Source: JBOGNO01 sp050747245
Lineage (GTDB): Bacteria > Acidobacteriota > Terriglobia > Acidiferrales > UBA7541
Length of the DNA stretch: 64,000 bases
Assembly (NCBI GenBank): GCA_050747245.1
Contig: JBOGNO010000001.1
Location: 372,001-436,000, forward strand
Reading direction: 5' to 3'
Shown here: positions 1 to 9,314 of the stretch, one piece after another
How positions within the stretch are numbered: position 1 is the stretch's first letter
Layout: each line of letters begins with the position of its first letter
Made by a program: the position numbers and the translations under genes
The notes under the pieces: generated by a model
What the model was told of the DNA's origin: nothing
The model's input: the letters and a program-made list of their open reading frames with translations, nothing else
Databases searched by the model: none

Positions 1-23
1 GCGATGCTCCTCCGATTCGAATC

Positions 24-2684
24 TCATTCAAAGCGCAAAGCAACGATGGGATCGACTCTCGCGGCGCGGCGAGCCGGAATCCAACAGGCGGTCAACGCCG
101 CGGCGAAAAAGACCAAAGCGACTCCGGCATAGGTGGCGGGGTCGGTGGGAGTAGTTTCAAAAAGAAAAGTTTTCAGCAGGCGCGTCAGGAAAAATGCGCC
201 GCCCAGGCCCAGCCCAATTCCGATGACCGCCAGAATCATTCCCTGACGCGTCACCATGCTGAGAATATCCACGGGGCGCGCGCCGAGAGCGATGCGAACT
301 CCGAATTCGTGAGTTCGCTGGCTGACAGTGAGCGCCAGGATTCCGCCGATGCCCACAGTGGCAATGAGCAGAGCGAGACCTGCGAAAATCCCCAAGAGGC
401 TCGCGGTGATGCGCGGTGGGGTGAGGGAATCGTGGCGGGCCTGATCGAGAGTGATGATACCCGAGACCGCCGTCGAGGGATCCAGTTCGTGCACGGCGCG
501 AACGAGTTGATTCGCCATGCGTCCGGGGTCCGCGGCGGTTCGAACCACGAGAGAACCGAGAGCCATGCCATCCTGCGCCATGGACCCGTAAATCTGAAGC
601 ATCGGACTGCGGTCAAGGCCAAGATCGCGAACATCGCCGACTACGCCGACAATCTGGCATCGGAACGTGCCGTTATGCTCAAAGGAAACGGTCTTCCCAA
701 CCGGGTTCTCGCCGGGCCAGAAGCGGCGTTGCATGGATTGATTGATGATGACGACCGGCGGGGCATTGGCATCGTCTGTGGGTGCAAATTCGCGGCCAGA
801 AATTAAGGGGATGCCCAAAGTGCGGAAGAAGTCCGGGGACACACTGGCCACATCGGCAATGGGTGGCGTCTCGCCCGGGCCTAGAGGATGCCCCTCAATC
901 TGAAAATCGTTGGAATTAGGGCCGCCGGCGAGGAGGTCAGGTTCGAGAGGAAAACTGGAAGCGGCGGCCGCGGAAATGACTTCGGGTTCATCGGCAATGC
1001 GTTGCACGAGCTTCTTTCCCGCTTCGGTGTAAGCCTCCAAAGAGCCGTACTTCGACCCGCTGTAATTGATGTGCATAGTGAGAACATGCGTGGAGTTAAA
1101 ACCCGGATTCACCTGGAGTAGCTTAAACAGACTACGGAGCATGAGTCCTGCACCGATGAGAAGCAGAAAAGAGAAAGCGACTTGAGAAACGATGAGAACG
1201 CTGCGGACACGACTGTGTTGTTGGCCTGTGCCCGAACCTAAAGAGCCTTCCTTGAGACCCGAATTGAGATTGACGCGCGAGAAGAGCGCCGAGATCGAGC
1301 CGAAGACAATGCTGGTACCGAGGGCTGCCAAGAGTGTGAAGAGCAGGACGCCGGAATCAATTTGAATCTCGCGAGCGCGCGGGGAAAGGCGCGCGACGAA
1401 GTCGGTAAGCAGCTGCAGGCTGCCGTAAGCGAGGAACAAGCCGATGACACCCCCCATTAATGCGAGCAAAAAACTCTCGGTCAACAGCTGGCGAAGGAGC
1501 CGGCTGCGGCCGGCGCCGAGGGCGGTGCGAACCGCGAGCTCACGTTCGCGGCGCGCCATACGGGAAAGCGTGAGGTTGGCGACATTGGCGCAAGCGATGA
1601 GAAGAACGAAGGCTGCGGCGGCCAAGAGGACCAGCAAAGTTGGCTTGGCCTCCCGGGTCAGATCGGTCTTGAGAGACGATGCGGCGACCACGTATCCCAT
1701 CTGGGCCGGATAGGATTTCGGATACTCGTTCTGCAAGCGCGCGGCGATGGTGGTGAGGTCGGCCTGGGCCTGGCTCAGAGTGACCCCGGGTTTCAAACGG
1801 CCAAAGACTTCCATCATGCGCATGTCGCGGCCGCCAATCATCATGGGGCTCGAGCGCGAAGGACATGACGAGGCCGGCATGTAGACGTCGCTTTCGCGCG
1901 GATACTGCGGGACAGGGGGAAGGACTCCGACGACCGTATGGACCCGGTCGTTCATCTCAAACGTTTGGCCGACGATGCTGGGATCGGCGGCAAATTTGTT
2001 GCGCCAATATTCATTGCTCAGGACCAGGACGTGTGGCGCGCCGGTCTCTTCGTCTTTCGGCAGGAACGTGCGACCGAGTATGGGTTTCACACCGAGGACG
2101 TCAAAATAATTCCAAGAGACGACGCCGGTTTTGACGCGATCCGGTTCGCCATGGCCGAAAAGCGTGAAGGACATGAAGTGAAATTCGACAAGACTGGAAA
2201 GAGTCTGATTCTGCTGGCGAAAATCAAAGATTTCTGGAACGGACCATTGAATGTCTTCCACTCCGGCTCTCTCGGCTTGTGCGCGGATGAATACCAGTTG
2301 CTGGCCATCGGCATAGGGAAGCGGACGAAGCAGGACAGCGTGAACGACGCTGAAAATGGCCGTGTTCACTCCGATGCCAAGCGCCAGCGTGAAAATCGCG
2401 ATCAACGTGAAACCTAGATTATTTTTCATCATCCGGAATGCGTAGGAGCAATCCTGGCGCAGCATGTTCCAGTGTTCGCCGGGTGCAGTGCGCAAGATTC
2501 CTGTGAGGGTTTCCCACCAGAGCCGCAGTAGGCCAAAGAATCCGCCCTCCTCTCTAACTTCCCTCTCCTGGCTGCGAAAGACGCGAGACATTTCATTCTC
2601 GTAGTTCACGCGAAAATCGAAGGGCAGCGCGCGAAGGATCGCGCGGAAAAAGCGGTGAGAGCGGGATTCCGGGCGGTCGTTCAT
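24..2684 (-). CDS. ADOP-family ABC transporter permease (MacB/FtsX-like)
   Basis: Inner-membrane permease of about 886 residues. The N-terminal ~90 residues form the extra soluble region seen in acidobacterial ADOP permeases. After it comes a first membrane helix (LGFTLIAIFTLALGIG), a MacB-type periplasmic domain, an FtsX core (ending ACANVANLTLSRMARRERE), a second periplasmic domain and a C-terminal FtsX core ending RRAARVDPIVALRFE. The ATG at 2684 is preferred to the TTG two codons upstream because AGGAGG lies directly before it. It starts 14 bp after the stop of the PadR gene, so the two are probably one transcript. These permeases normally need a separate MacB-like ATPase, and none is visible here. 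The substrate is unknown. Confidence 0.9.
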   Translation of the reverse strand: MNDRPESRSHRFFRAILRALPFDFRVNYENEMSRVFRSQEREVREEGGFFGLLRLWWETLTGILRTAPGEHWNMLRQDCSYAFRMMKNNLGFTLIAIFTLALGIGVNTAIFSVVHAVLLRPLPYADGQQLVFIRAQAERAGVEDIQWSVPEIFDFRQQNQTLSSLVEFHFMSFTLFGHGEPDRVKTGVVSWNYFDVLGVKPILGRTFLPKDEETGAPHVLVLSNEYWRNKFAADPSIVGQTFEMNDRVHTVVGVLPPVPQYPRESDVYMPASSCPSRSSPMMIGGRDMRMMEVFGRLKPGVTLSQAQADLTTIAARLQNEYPKSYPAQMGYVVAASSLKTDLTREAKPTLLVLLAAAAFVLLIACANVANLTLSRMARRERELAVRTALGAGRSRLLRQLLTESFLLALMGGVIGLFLAYGSLQLLTDFVARLSPRAREIQIDSGVLLFTLLAALGTSIVFGSISALFSRVNLNSGLKEGSLGSGTGQQHSRVRSVLIVSQVAFSFLLLIGAGLMLRSLFKLLQVNPGFNSTHVLTMHINYSGSKYGSLEAYTEAGKKLVQRIADEPEVISAAAASSFPLEPDLLAGGPNSNDFQIEGHPLGPGETPPIADVASVSPDFFRTLGIPLISGREFAPTDDANAPPVVIINQSMQRRFWPGENPVGKTVSFEHNGTFRCQIVGVVGDVRDLGLDRSPMLQIYGSMAQDGMALGSLVVRTAADPGRMANQLVRAVHELDPSTAVSGIITLDQARHDSLTPPRITASLLGIFAGLALLIATVGIGGILALTVSQRTHEFGVRIALGARPVDILSMVTRQGMILAVIGIGLGLGGAFFLTRLLKTFLFETTPTDPATYAGVALVFFAAALTACWIPARRAARVDPIVALRFE

Positions 2685-2698
2685 CTTCAACCTCCTGG

Positions 2699-3082
2699 CT
2701 ATGCAAGCCGGGGCTTGGTGAATAAATTCTTCGCGCGGGCCATTTCGAGCAAGGATTCCATGCGCTCAGCTTCGGCGATGGCAACTTCGCGGCCGCGCGC
2801 AGTGAGACGATAATAACGGCGGCGCTCGTCGTCGAGGCTCAAATCGGGCCGCTCGTTTGACTCGGCGATCATGCCCTCTCCTTCGAGACGATGAAGAACG
2901 CCGTAGAGCGTGCCGGCGCTCAGGCGAACCTTTCCATCGGTGCGCCGGGCGACTTCCTTCAAGATGGCGTAGCCGTGCTTCTCACCGTCCGCCAGGGCGA
3001 GCAGAATGTGGAACATGGCGGGAGTGAGCGGAGAATCCGGCGTTTCAGCATTGGCCGAAGCTGTGGAGTTGAGCCTTTTCAT
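2699..3082 (-). CDS. PadR-family transcriptional regulator
   Basis: Small winged-helix regulator of about 127 residues. The PadR signature is clear: LTPAMFHILLALADGEKHGYAI, then LSAGTLYGVLHRLEGEGMI (recognition helix and wing), then RRYYRLTARGRE. It lies immediately upstream of the ADOP permease on the same strand, the usual acidobacterial pairing, and probably represses this operon and itself. A perfect dyad at 3127-3145, just upstream of the gene, is a candidate operator. The ATG at 3082 is chosen, but a GTG three codons upstream is possible. Confidence 0.9.
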   Translation of the reverse strand: MKRLNSTASANAETPDSPLTPAMFHILLALADGEKHGYAILKEVARRTDGKVRLSAGTLYGVLHRLEGEGMIAESNERPDLSLDDERRRYYRLTARGREVAIAEAERMESLLEMARAKNLFTKPRLA

Positions 3083-3126
3083 TCGATGCACCCCAAGATG
3101 TTCTTCTATACAGACGCAAGAGAGAC

Positions 3127-3145
3127 TATACCGTTAGCCGGTATA
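3127..3145. promoter_or_regulatory. Perfect dyad upstream of padR, candidate PadR operator
   Basis: TATACCG and CGGTATA form perfect 7-bp arms around the 5-nt spacer TTAGC, 45 bp upstream of the padR start. PadR proteins commonly bind such dyads in their own promoters. A related dyad with a TTAGA spacer precedes the second PadR gene at 4435-4449. The operator role is inferred. Confidence 0.5.
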
Positions 3146-3339
3146 TCGTCAGGAAATGAGGGGCCGGGAGAATCCATCCTATTCGAGGCGCGTGCACTGC
3201 AAGTTTGCAGTATCAAAGCGGGTTGTCCGGCCGTGCGTATGATTTTAATGGGATCAATCGTGGGAAGTGTAAGAGGAAAGAGCGCGCACGCGAATGCAGA
3301 CGTGCTCTTTGCGATCGGAAGAAGTTGTAGCGCCGAACG

Positions 3340-4193
3340 CTATTCGTAGCGAAGCGCAATCATAGGATCAACGGTTGCCGCTCGCCGCGCGGGAATCAGA
3401 CCAGCCACAAGTGCTACAAGTGTGACGCCCGCAAGCGCCGCCAAATAGGTGAGTGCGTCCACAATTTTCAAACCGAAGAGCATCGATTGAAAGACGCGGG
3501 CCCCGGCAACCGCAAACGGCAAGCCCACCAGAATTCCAGCTAGACTCACCAGCAAACTTTCGCGCAGAACCATCCAGAGCACCTGACGGCGCTGAGCTCC
3601 CAAAGCCATGCGTACGCCGATCTCGTTGGTGCGCCGGCTGACTCGATAAGCCAGAGTGCCGTAGAGGCCCGTGGCCACGAGGAGCACGGCAAGGAGGCCG
3701 AAAAACGCTGAGAGGCGCGCGATCAGGCGTTCTTCGGTGAGATTTTCCGAGAACTGCTGCAGTTGAGTGCGGGCTGAAGCAAGGGAAGATCCGGCGCGAC
3801 TTCACGTACGGCGGCGCGAACTTCCGGCAACAGCGCAGCGGGGTCGCCTGTCGTGCGAAGCTCGTAATTCATAGTCCGTAGCCCTGGAATCTGAGCATAA
3901 GCGAAGTAGGCGATGGGCTTGTCGGTTTCATGAACGTCGGTGTACTTGCTGATCGCGGCGACGCCGACGATTGTGAATTGATCGGTGCCCGCTTTGCCTT
4001 CGAATGCGACGTGGTGCCCGAGGGGATTGCGATCCGGGAGATAGCGCTCAGCAAATATTTGATTGATTACGACGACCTTCGGGGTCGCCGCTGTGTCTGC
4101 GTCCGTTATGTCGCGCCCGAGGGAAATGGGAACGCCCATGACGTGGAAAAAGTCGGGGCCAACCGTGTTCCATCGCATCGAGGAGGAAGTGCC
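3340..4193 (-). pseudogene. Broken ADOP permease, C-terminal half only, frameshifted
   Basis: Only the second half of an ADOP permease remains. One frame (3723 to about 4190) has the periplasmic-domain signature GPDFFHVMGVPISLGRDI through VVVINQIFAERYLPDRNPLG. The last FtsX core, SRRTNEIGVRMALGAQRRQ through RRAATVDPMIALRYE, sits in a different frame (stop at 3340). A single-base indel near 3770 would join them: the residues after DLPLL continue as TQLQQFSENLTEERLIARL in the other frame. The N-terminal ~480 residues are gone, and the remaining 5' end runs directly into a truncated PadR gene. It is probably non-functional, although the sequence is otherwise well preserved. Confidence 0.8.
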
Positions 4194-4420
4194 CGCGCGC
4201 GGCGATTTTCAGCAGTTGCGCCCCATTCGGCAGTAACCCAGCCATTGCGCAACATGCGTTGCAAGGCGGGATAGAGCGAGCCTTCCTCCACTTGCAACAC
4301 ATCGCGGGAACACTGCTGAATCGCGCGAGCGATTTCATAGCCGTGCATTTCGCCGCCGCGTGACAGAGTGCGAAGAATCAACATATAAAGAGTGCCCGGG
4401 GGGATTTCATCTCGATTCAC
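4194..4420 (-). pseudogene. Truncated PadR regulator fused by deletion to permease remnant
   Basis: The first ~75 residues are a normal PadR N-terminus (PPGTLYMLILRTLSRGGEMHGYEI, then EEGSLYPALQRMLRNGWV and WGATAENRRAR). The homology stops at NRRAR, where a PadR would read YYRLT. From there the DNA matches the middle of the downstream permease in another frame. An internal deletion thus removed the end of padR and the first half of the permease. The GTG at 4420 has GGAG 7 nt upstream. The DNA-binding helices survive, so a truncated repressor is conceivable. Confidence 0.75.
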
Positions 4421-4434
4421 AGACAATCTCCTGA

Positions 4435-4449
4435 CATAGTTAGACTATG
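4435..4449. promoter_or_regulatory. Dyad upstream of truncated padR, candidate operator
   Basis: CATAG and CTATG flank the spacer TTAGA, 15 bp upstream of the truncated padR start. The layout (5-nt spacer starting TTAG, AT-rich arms) matches the dyad at 3127-3145 before the intact padR, which supports a shared PadR-type operator. Confidence 0.4.
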
Positions 4450-4594
4450 GAAGATTGGAGGGGTGAACAGCTAAGTGTCAAATTCCGAATCTGCAGGCGC
4501 CGCCTCGGCGCTGAGGTTCATCCTTTAAGGCTGGCACGCATACTATGTCTGCAAATTTCCTGGGTGTGCGAGGCCGCTGGCAGTTGTAGCGCGT

Positions 4595-5101
4595 CTAAGT
4601 TGGAGGCATGTCGTGCGCATCGAACGAGGCGAACTCTCCTTCCCAAACATAACCCGGAGTTTGCAGCAGGCGGACACATCGGTTCCAGCGAAGGATGGAA
4701 TCGTCGTTTCCTGCTGGCCGGGTTCTTTCGGCCTCGCCGAAGCATTGGAGGGCGCGCTCAAAATGCGGCAGCAACGTATGAGGTGGTTGCCCGGCGCGGA
4801 GTTGCGCCTTGGCGCGGCGTTCGAACAAGATCCCGGTGTAGTACAGCCGTTCATAAGGGTCGCTAAGCTTCTGGAAGATTCCTTCTACTTCCCGGTAGCG
4901 GTCAGACGCGCCTCCGCTGAACTGGTCAGTGATTGCAAGGCCGAGTAAACGGAGCGCGAGCTGATGTTGGAGCTCGATGGCCAGGATATCGCGGCAGATG
5001 GACTCCGCCTCCTCCGGCTCGTTGAGCGAGCGATAGAGTTCCACTTTGGTGATGGCTTCGGCAATCCCCGGTTTCGATATCGACTTCAGCTGGTATTCCA
5101 T
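4595..5101 (-). CDS. Small TPR-like helical protein downstream of sdhB
   Basis: A 168-residue, all-helical, soluble protein with no signal peptide. Two stretches resemble degenerate TPR helices: YRSLNEPEEAESICRDILAIELQHQLALRLLGLA near residues 23-57, and LLPHFERALQCFGEAERTRP around 110-130. It starts 28 bp after sdhB on the same strand, so it probably belongs to the succinate dehydrogenase operon. No specific function is recognised. A role in assembly of the complex is only a guess from position. Confidence 0.65.
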   Translation of the reverse strand: MEYQLKSISKPGIAEAITKVELYRSLNEPEEAESICRDILAIELQHQLALRLLGLAITDQFSGGASDRYREVEGIFQKLSDPYERLYYTGILFERRAKAQLRAGQPPHTLLPHFERALQCFGEAERTRPAGNDDSILRWNRCVRLLQTPGYVWEGEFASFDAHDMPPT

Positions 5102-5129
5102 GGCGCCCCCTTCTGCACGACTAAATCAT

Positions 5130-5861
5130 TTATGCACCGCGGATCTTGCGGACCAGCATGAGCAGCGGATCATAAAATTCATCCACGACCCGCTCTTTCA
5201 GCGGAATGATCGCATTGTCGGTGATATGGATATCTTCGGGGCAAACTTCTGTACAACACTTCGTGATGTTACAAAGCCCGATGCCCAGCTGCTCTTTTAG
5301 CACCTGCGTGCGCGAAACGCCGTCCAGCGGATGCATTTCGAGCGCGGCGGTGCGCACGAAGAAACGCGGCCCGCCGAACTCCTGATGCTTTCCGTGGTCG
5401 CGGAGGACGTGACAGACATTCTGGCACAAAAAACACTCGATGCACTTGCGGAACTCCTGCACACGGTCCACGTCCCGTTGATCCATTTTCCACTCGACGC
5501 CGGGCCGCGGCTCGAATGGCGGGATTTTCTGATTCACTTTGTAATTCCAGGAAACGTCCGTGACCAGATCCTTGATCAGAGGGAAAGCTTTCATGGGAAA
5601 GATGGTGACAGGCTGATCGAGTGGGAGCGAGTCCATGCGCGTCTTACAAGTGAGCCGCGGCTTCCCGTTCACTTCCGCCGAACAAGAGCCACAGCGCCCC
5701 GCCTTGCAGTTCCACCGCACGGCGAGATCGGGGGCGTGGTGGGCCTGAACCGAATGAAGCGCATCGAGCACAACCATGCCGGGAACAAGCGGCACACGGT
5801 AGTCGGCCGGATTCCCGCCTTCGCGGTCACCGCGAAATACTCGCAACGTGGCCTCTGCCAA
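5130..5861 (-). CDS. sdhB: Succinate dehydrogenase/fumarate reductase iron-sulfur subunit
   Basis: Electron-transfer subunit of complex II, about 243 residues. It shows the plant-type [2Fe-2S] site (CKAGRCGSC with a fourth Cys in RLTCKTRM) and the bacterial ferredoxin-type half with CIECFLCQNVC and CNITKCCTEVCPEDIHITD for the [4Fe-4S] and [3Fe-4S] clusters. The start chosen is the TTG at 5861, because GGAGG lies 6 nt before it; a TTG two codons upstream directly abuts that GGAGG. Only 12 bp separate it from the sdhA stop. The gene order sdhC-sdhA-sdhB gives a complete three-subunit enzyme. Confidence 0.92.
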   Translation of the reverse strand: MAEATLRVFRGDREGGNPADYRVPLVPGMVVLDALHSVQAHHAPDLAVRWNCKAGRCGSCSAEVNGKPRLTCKTRMDSLPLDQPVTIFPMKAFPLIKDLVTDVSWNYKVNQKIPPFEPRPGVEWKMDQRDVDRVQEFRKCIECFLCQNVCHVLRDHGKHQEFGGPRFFVRTAALEMHPLDGVSRTQVLKEQLGIGLCNITKCCTEVCPEDIHITDNAIIPLKERVVDEFYDPLLMLVRKIRGA

Positions 5862-5873
5862 AGGCAACCTCCG

Positions 5874-7592
5874 CTACTTCTCTTCCATAAGGAGCTGGTT
5901 CAGCTCATCAGGCATGTCGCGAACGGGAGTCTCGATGAGCGTCATCATTTCTCCCTTTTTGACCACGACAATATTCTTTCTCCCCCACGCATCGTCAAGT
6001 TTCGGATAATCGAGGCGGCTGTGTGCTCCTCGGCTTTCGCGGCGCGCTAGTGCGCTGCGAGTCACCGCTTCCGAGACTTTCAGCATGCATTGCAGGTCTT
6101 GTGCCAGGTGCCAGCCGGGATTGAATAGCCGCGAGCCTTCGACGCGGATGTGTGCCGCGCGTGCTTTCAGCTTTTCAATTTCCGACAATGCCCGAAGGAG
6201 ATCCTCCTCGTCGCGATAAATGCCGACGAGACTCTGCATGACACCCTGCAGATCGTGGTGGATCACGTAGGGGCTCTCGCCATCGGGGCGCTCAAATGGC
6301 GCAAGCAACTGGCGTTCCGCTTCCTCGACCTGCGCGGGATCGATCGCAGGTGTCTTGGCTATCTTGGCGTGCTCTGCGGCTGCCAGGCCCGCACGGCGGC
6401 CGAAGACGAGCAAATCGGAAAGCGAATTGCCGCCCAGCCGATTCGCGCCGTGCAATCCCGCTGCCGCTTCACCGGCGGAAAAAAGACCCGGAATGGAGGC
6501 CTGCGCTGTCTCCGCTTCCACGCGAATGCCTCCCATCATGTAATGGCAAGTCGGGCCCACCTCCATGGGCCCTTTCGTGATGTCCACATCCGCCAGCTCC
6601 AAAAACTGGTGATACATGCTGGGCAACTTCTTTTTCACGTATTCGGCGGGCTTATGCGAGATATCAAGGAAAGCACCGCCGTGCTCCGTCCCACGGCCCT
6701 CGCGCACTTCGGTGTATATCGCGCGCGCCACGACATCGCGGGTCGAGAGTTCCATTTTCTTTGGATCGTAGCGCTCCATGAATCGCTCGCCTGTCTTGTT
6801 GCGGAGGATCCCGCCTTCACCGCGCACAGCCTCGGTCACCAAAATTCCTTGGACCCCTGGCGGCCAGACCATTCCCGTGGGATGGAATTGCACAAATTCC
6901 ATGTCCAGCAGCTCGGCACCTGCGCCATAGGCAAGCGCCATTCCGTCTCCAGTGTATTCCCAGGAATTGGAAGTGATTTGCCAAGCCTTGCCAATGCCCC
7001 CCGTCGCAATTATCACGGATTTGGCTTTGAAGACTACAAGGCGGCCATTTTCGCGCCAGTATGCAAAAGCGCCGGCGATGTGTTCACCGTCCAGAAGGAG
7101 GCGTGTGATCGTACATTCCATGTAGACGTCAATTCCCATGTGCACGCCGCGATCTTGCAACGTACGGATCATCTCCAGGCCAGTGCGGTCGCCTACGTGG
7201 CAAAGTCGTCTGTAAGTGTGGCCTCCGAACGCTCGCTGCAGAATTTCGCCTTTCTCAGTGCGATCGAACAACGCGCCCCATTGTTCGAGCTCGCGAACCC
7301 GTTCGGGAGCTTCCTGAGCGTGGAGTTGCGCCATGCGCCAGTTGTTCAGAAATTTTCCGCCGCGCATCGTGTCGCGGAAGTGTGTTCGCCAGTCATCGGA
7401 TTGATCAACGTTGGCCATCGCGGCGGCGATGCCGCCTTCGGCCATCACGGTGTGGGCCTTTCCGAGCAAAGACTTGCACACAACACCCACGCTTGCGCCT
7501 TGGGCCAATGCTTCTATCGCTGCCCGGAGGCCTGCGCCACCGGCGCCGATGATAAGCACGTCATGTTCGTGGGTCTCGTATTTGGGGTTCAC
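5874..7592 (-). CDS. sdhA: Succinate dehydrogenase/fumarate reductase flavoprotein subunit
   Basis: Catalytic flavoprotein of complex II (succinate to fumarate, electrons to FAD), about 572 residues. The FAD-binding loop VLIIGAGGAGLRAAIEA is near residues 10-30. The active-site region FVQFHPTG is near 235, followed by EAVRGEGGILRN and HYMMGGIRVE. The covalent-flavin region and C-terminal NRLGGNSLSDLLVFGRRAG are intact. The GTG start at 7592 overlaps the sdhC stop by 4 bp (GTGA), a sign of translational coupling. A longer upstream reading would lie inside sdhC. Direction (SQR or QFR) cannot be told from sequence alone. Confidence 0.93.
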   Translation of the reverse strand: MNPKYETHEHDVLIIGAGGAGLRAAIEALAQGASVGVVCKSLLGKAHTVMAEGGIAAAMANVDQSDDWRTHFRDTMRGGKFLNNWRMAQLHAQEAPERVRELEQWGALFDRTEKGEILQRAFGGHTYRRLCHVGDRTGLEMIRTLQDRGVHMGIDVYMECTITRLLLDGEHIAGAFAYWRENGRLVVFKAKSVIIATGGIGKAWQITSNSWEYTGDGMALAYGAGAELLDMEFVQFHPTGMVWPPGVQGILVTEAVRGEGGILRNKTGERFMERYDPKKMELSTRDVVARAIYTEVREGRGTEHGGAFLDISHKPAEYVKKKLPSMYHQFLELADVDITKGPMEVGPTCHYMMGGIRVEAETAQASIPGLFSAGEAAAGLHGANRLGGNSLSDLLVFGRRAGLAAAEHAKIAKTPAIDPAQVEEAERQLLAPFERPDGESPYVIHHDLQGVMQSLVGIYRDEEDLLRALSEIEKLKARAAHIRVEGSRLFNPGWHLAQDLQCMLKVSEAVTRSALARRESRGAHSRLDYPKLDDAWGRKNIVVVKKGEMMTLIETPVRDMPDELNQLLMEEK

Positions 7593-8347
7593 AGCAGTCG
7601 GATATCCTTCAGGAGGCCGGCGGATAACATGCGGATATAAAGATCCGTCAAACCCACAGAGAAGAGACTCGTCCACGCGAACAGCATGTGGCGCTCATTC
7701 AAAGCGCTCAGCCACCGCCAAGCAGTGTGACGCGGCGGGCCGAACGTCGTGCAGGAGAAGCAATCGAGCTTTCCGCCGGCGAGGTGGCGCAACGAGTGAC
7801 AAGAAAACGTGTAAGTCGTCAGGAGGATGACGTTCACTAGCATGATGAGCGACCCGGCTCCGATTCCGAATCCGCCCTGGAAAAAGAAGGCGCGCACAGC
7901 GTCGCGCCATAGAAAAGCCAGAAACACGATTGCCAAGTAAAAGAAATAGCGATGCACGTTTTGAAGAATGAAGGGAAAGGCCGTCTCGCCGCGGTACGCC
8001 CCCCTACCTCCTTCGCTCACCGCGCAAGCGGGAGGATCCTGGAAGAATGCCCGATAATATGCTTTTCGATAGTAGTAGCACGTGGCGCGGAATCCGAGCG
8101 GCCCGGCCAAAATCAAGATTGCTGGGGAAAACGGCCACCAGTGATGTTCAGGATCAATCAGAGGAGAATAGAACGGCGAAAGATAAGGTCCCCACTCATA
8201 GAACTTTCCTTCGAACGCTCGTAGCGTGGCATAGATGCCAAACGCGCTCAACACAACGACAACAGGCAGGATTTCAACCCACCATGCGTCCTGCCGCTGC
8301 GTTCTGCCGAGAGAGCTCACTCCGTTTGCTGGGGACAATCCCGCCAT
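7589..8347 (-). CDS. sdhC: Succinate dehydrogenase cytochrome b/membrane anchor subunit
   Basis: Membrane subunit of about 252 residues with five or six hydrophobic segments, for example VEILPVVVVLSAFGIYA, FSPAILILAGPLGF, YFFYLAIVFLAFLW and GSLIMLVNVILLTTY. Several His residues sit at membrane edges (QNVHRYF, CHSLRHLAGG, NERHMLFAW) and could ligate heme, as in di-heme SdhC/FrdC anchors. It is the first gene of the sdhCAB operon and is coupled to sdhA by a GTGA overlap. The ATG at 8347 is chosen; the open frame extends upstream but without hydrophobic or conserved sequence. Confidence 0.82.
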   Translation of the reverse strand: MAGLSPANGVSSLGRTQRQDAWWVEILPVVVVLSAFGIYATLRAFEGKFYEWGPYLSPFYSPLIDPEHHWWPFSPAILILAGPLGFRATCYYYRKAYYRAFFQDPPACAVSEGGRGAYRGETAFPFILQNVHRYFFYLAIVFLAFLWRDAVRAFFFQGGFGIGAGSLIMLVNVILLTTYTFSCHSLRHLAGGKLDCFSCTTFGPPRHTAWRWLSALNERHMLFAWTSLFSVGLTDLYIRMLSAGLLKDIRLL

Positions 8348-8507
8348 CAGCACACCGCCATCGGGGCATAGAGTAGTCAGGAATTGTGTTTTTGCAAACC
8401 AGAATCTTGGGATGCTGGGCGCCGTATAGCCCTTATGGCAATTCCAGCACTGGGCTGCAAGTCTTCGGCCTAGCAACGGCTGGGTGCTCTCTCCTTCCTC
8501 ACTTGCT

Positions 8508-9314
8508 TCAATGGCGTTCTTCCCAAGTGAGCGCGCCAGTTATGGAATCAATGCGAAATAGCGAGGCAGCCTGAGGCTCAAGGTGAGTCACCGAAAGAAG
8601 CTCTCCATCGGGACTGACCGAGATTGACCACGGAAAATTTCCAGTCGGAAAAGGAGAACCCGCAATATTCACCAGGCGGCCGGTTTCAGAATCGACCAAG
8701 AATGCGGAAATGTCGGGGGACCCATGATTGCCGACGTATAGGAACCTTCCGCTCGGATCAAGAGCCAGCCATGCAGGCGCGTGAGCCGGAGCCACGGAGA
8801 GCTTCGTCATAAGAGCTTCTTGTCCCGTGGAGGAGTTTATGATGAAAACAGAGATTGCATCGTTCAACGAGTCGAGAACGAAAAGAAAGCATTGGCGGCT
8901 CCCTGAGTAAGCGACTTCTAATTTGCCGGCGCTTGCGGAAACAACAGATCTCGCTTGAGGCGAAGCGCTTACTGTCAGGAGTGTCGATCCGCTGACATTG
9001 TCGAAAGTCCCAGTAATTGTGGCAGTTCCTGGCTTAAGACCACTCGCCAATCCACTATCGTTAATCGTAGCCACGAATGGATTCGAGGATGCCCAAATCG
9101 CTGAAATGGAGTCGACCTGAATTGTGATCCCGTCTCCGAATGTGACATTGGCAGTGAATTGCTGCCGGCTTCCCACTGAAATAGTTGGATTCGCAGGCGT
9201 GATTTGAATCGATCGGACAGTTGAGCCATTTGTAGAGATAAAAACTGTACAGCCGGGGAGACCAGAGAGAACCAACAAGGGGAAAGTCAGGACCCAAACA
9301 ATTGACTTCCGCAT
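8508..9314 (-). CDS. Lipoprotein with Ig-like (Big_2) domain and partial beta-propeller
   Basis: A 268-residue exported lipoprotein. The signal peptide ends in a lipobox (LSGLPGC, Cys at about 22). Residues ~35-115 are a bacterial Ig-like group 2 domain (ITPANPTISVGSRQQFTA through GTATITGTFDNVSGSTLLTV). The rest carries propeller-like repeats (AWLALDPSGRFLYVGNHG, FPWSISVSPDGELLSVTH) of the kind seen in lactonase/YncE proteins. Only about three blades are present, so the gene may be truncated at its 3' end. It lies upstream of sdhC on the same strand. Its role is unknown, probably surface binding. Confidence 0.75.
   Translation of the reverse strand: MRKSIVWVLTFPLLVLSGLPGCTVFISTNGSTVRSIQITPANPTISVGSRQQFTANVTFGDGITIQVDSISAIWASSNPFVATINDSGLASGLKPGTATITGTFDNVSGSTLLTVSASPQARSVVSASAGKLEVAYSGSRQCFLFVLDSLNDAISVFIINSSTGQEALMTKLSVAPAHAPAWLALDPSGRFLYVGNHGSPDISAFLVDSETGRLVNIAGSPFPTGNFPWSISVSPDGELLSVTHLEPQAASLFRIDSITGALTWEERH

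Noticed and set aside
6150..7640. Long plus-strand frame opposite sdhA
   Set aside because: It mirrors the codon structure of sdhA, a strongly supported gene; it has no domain of its own.
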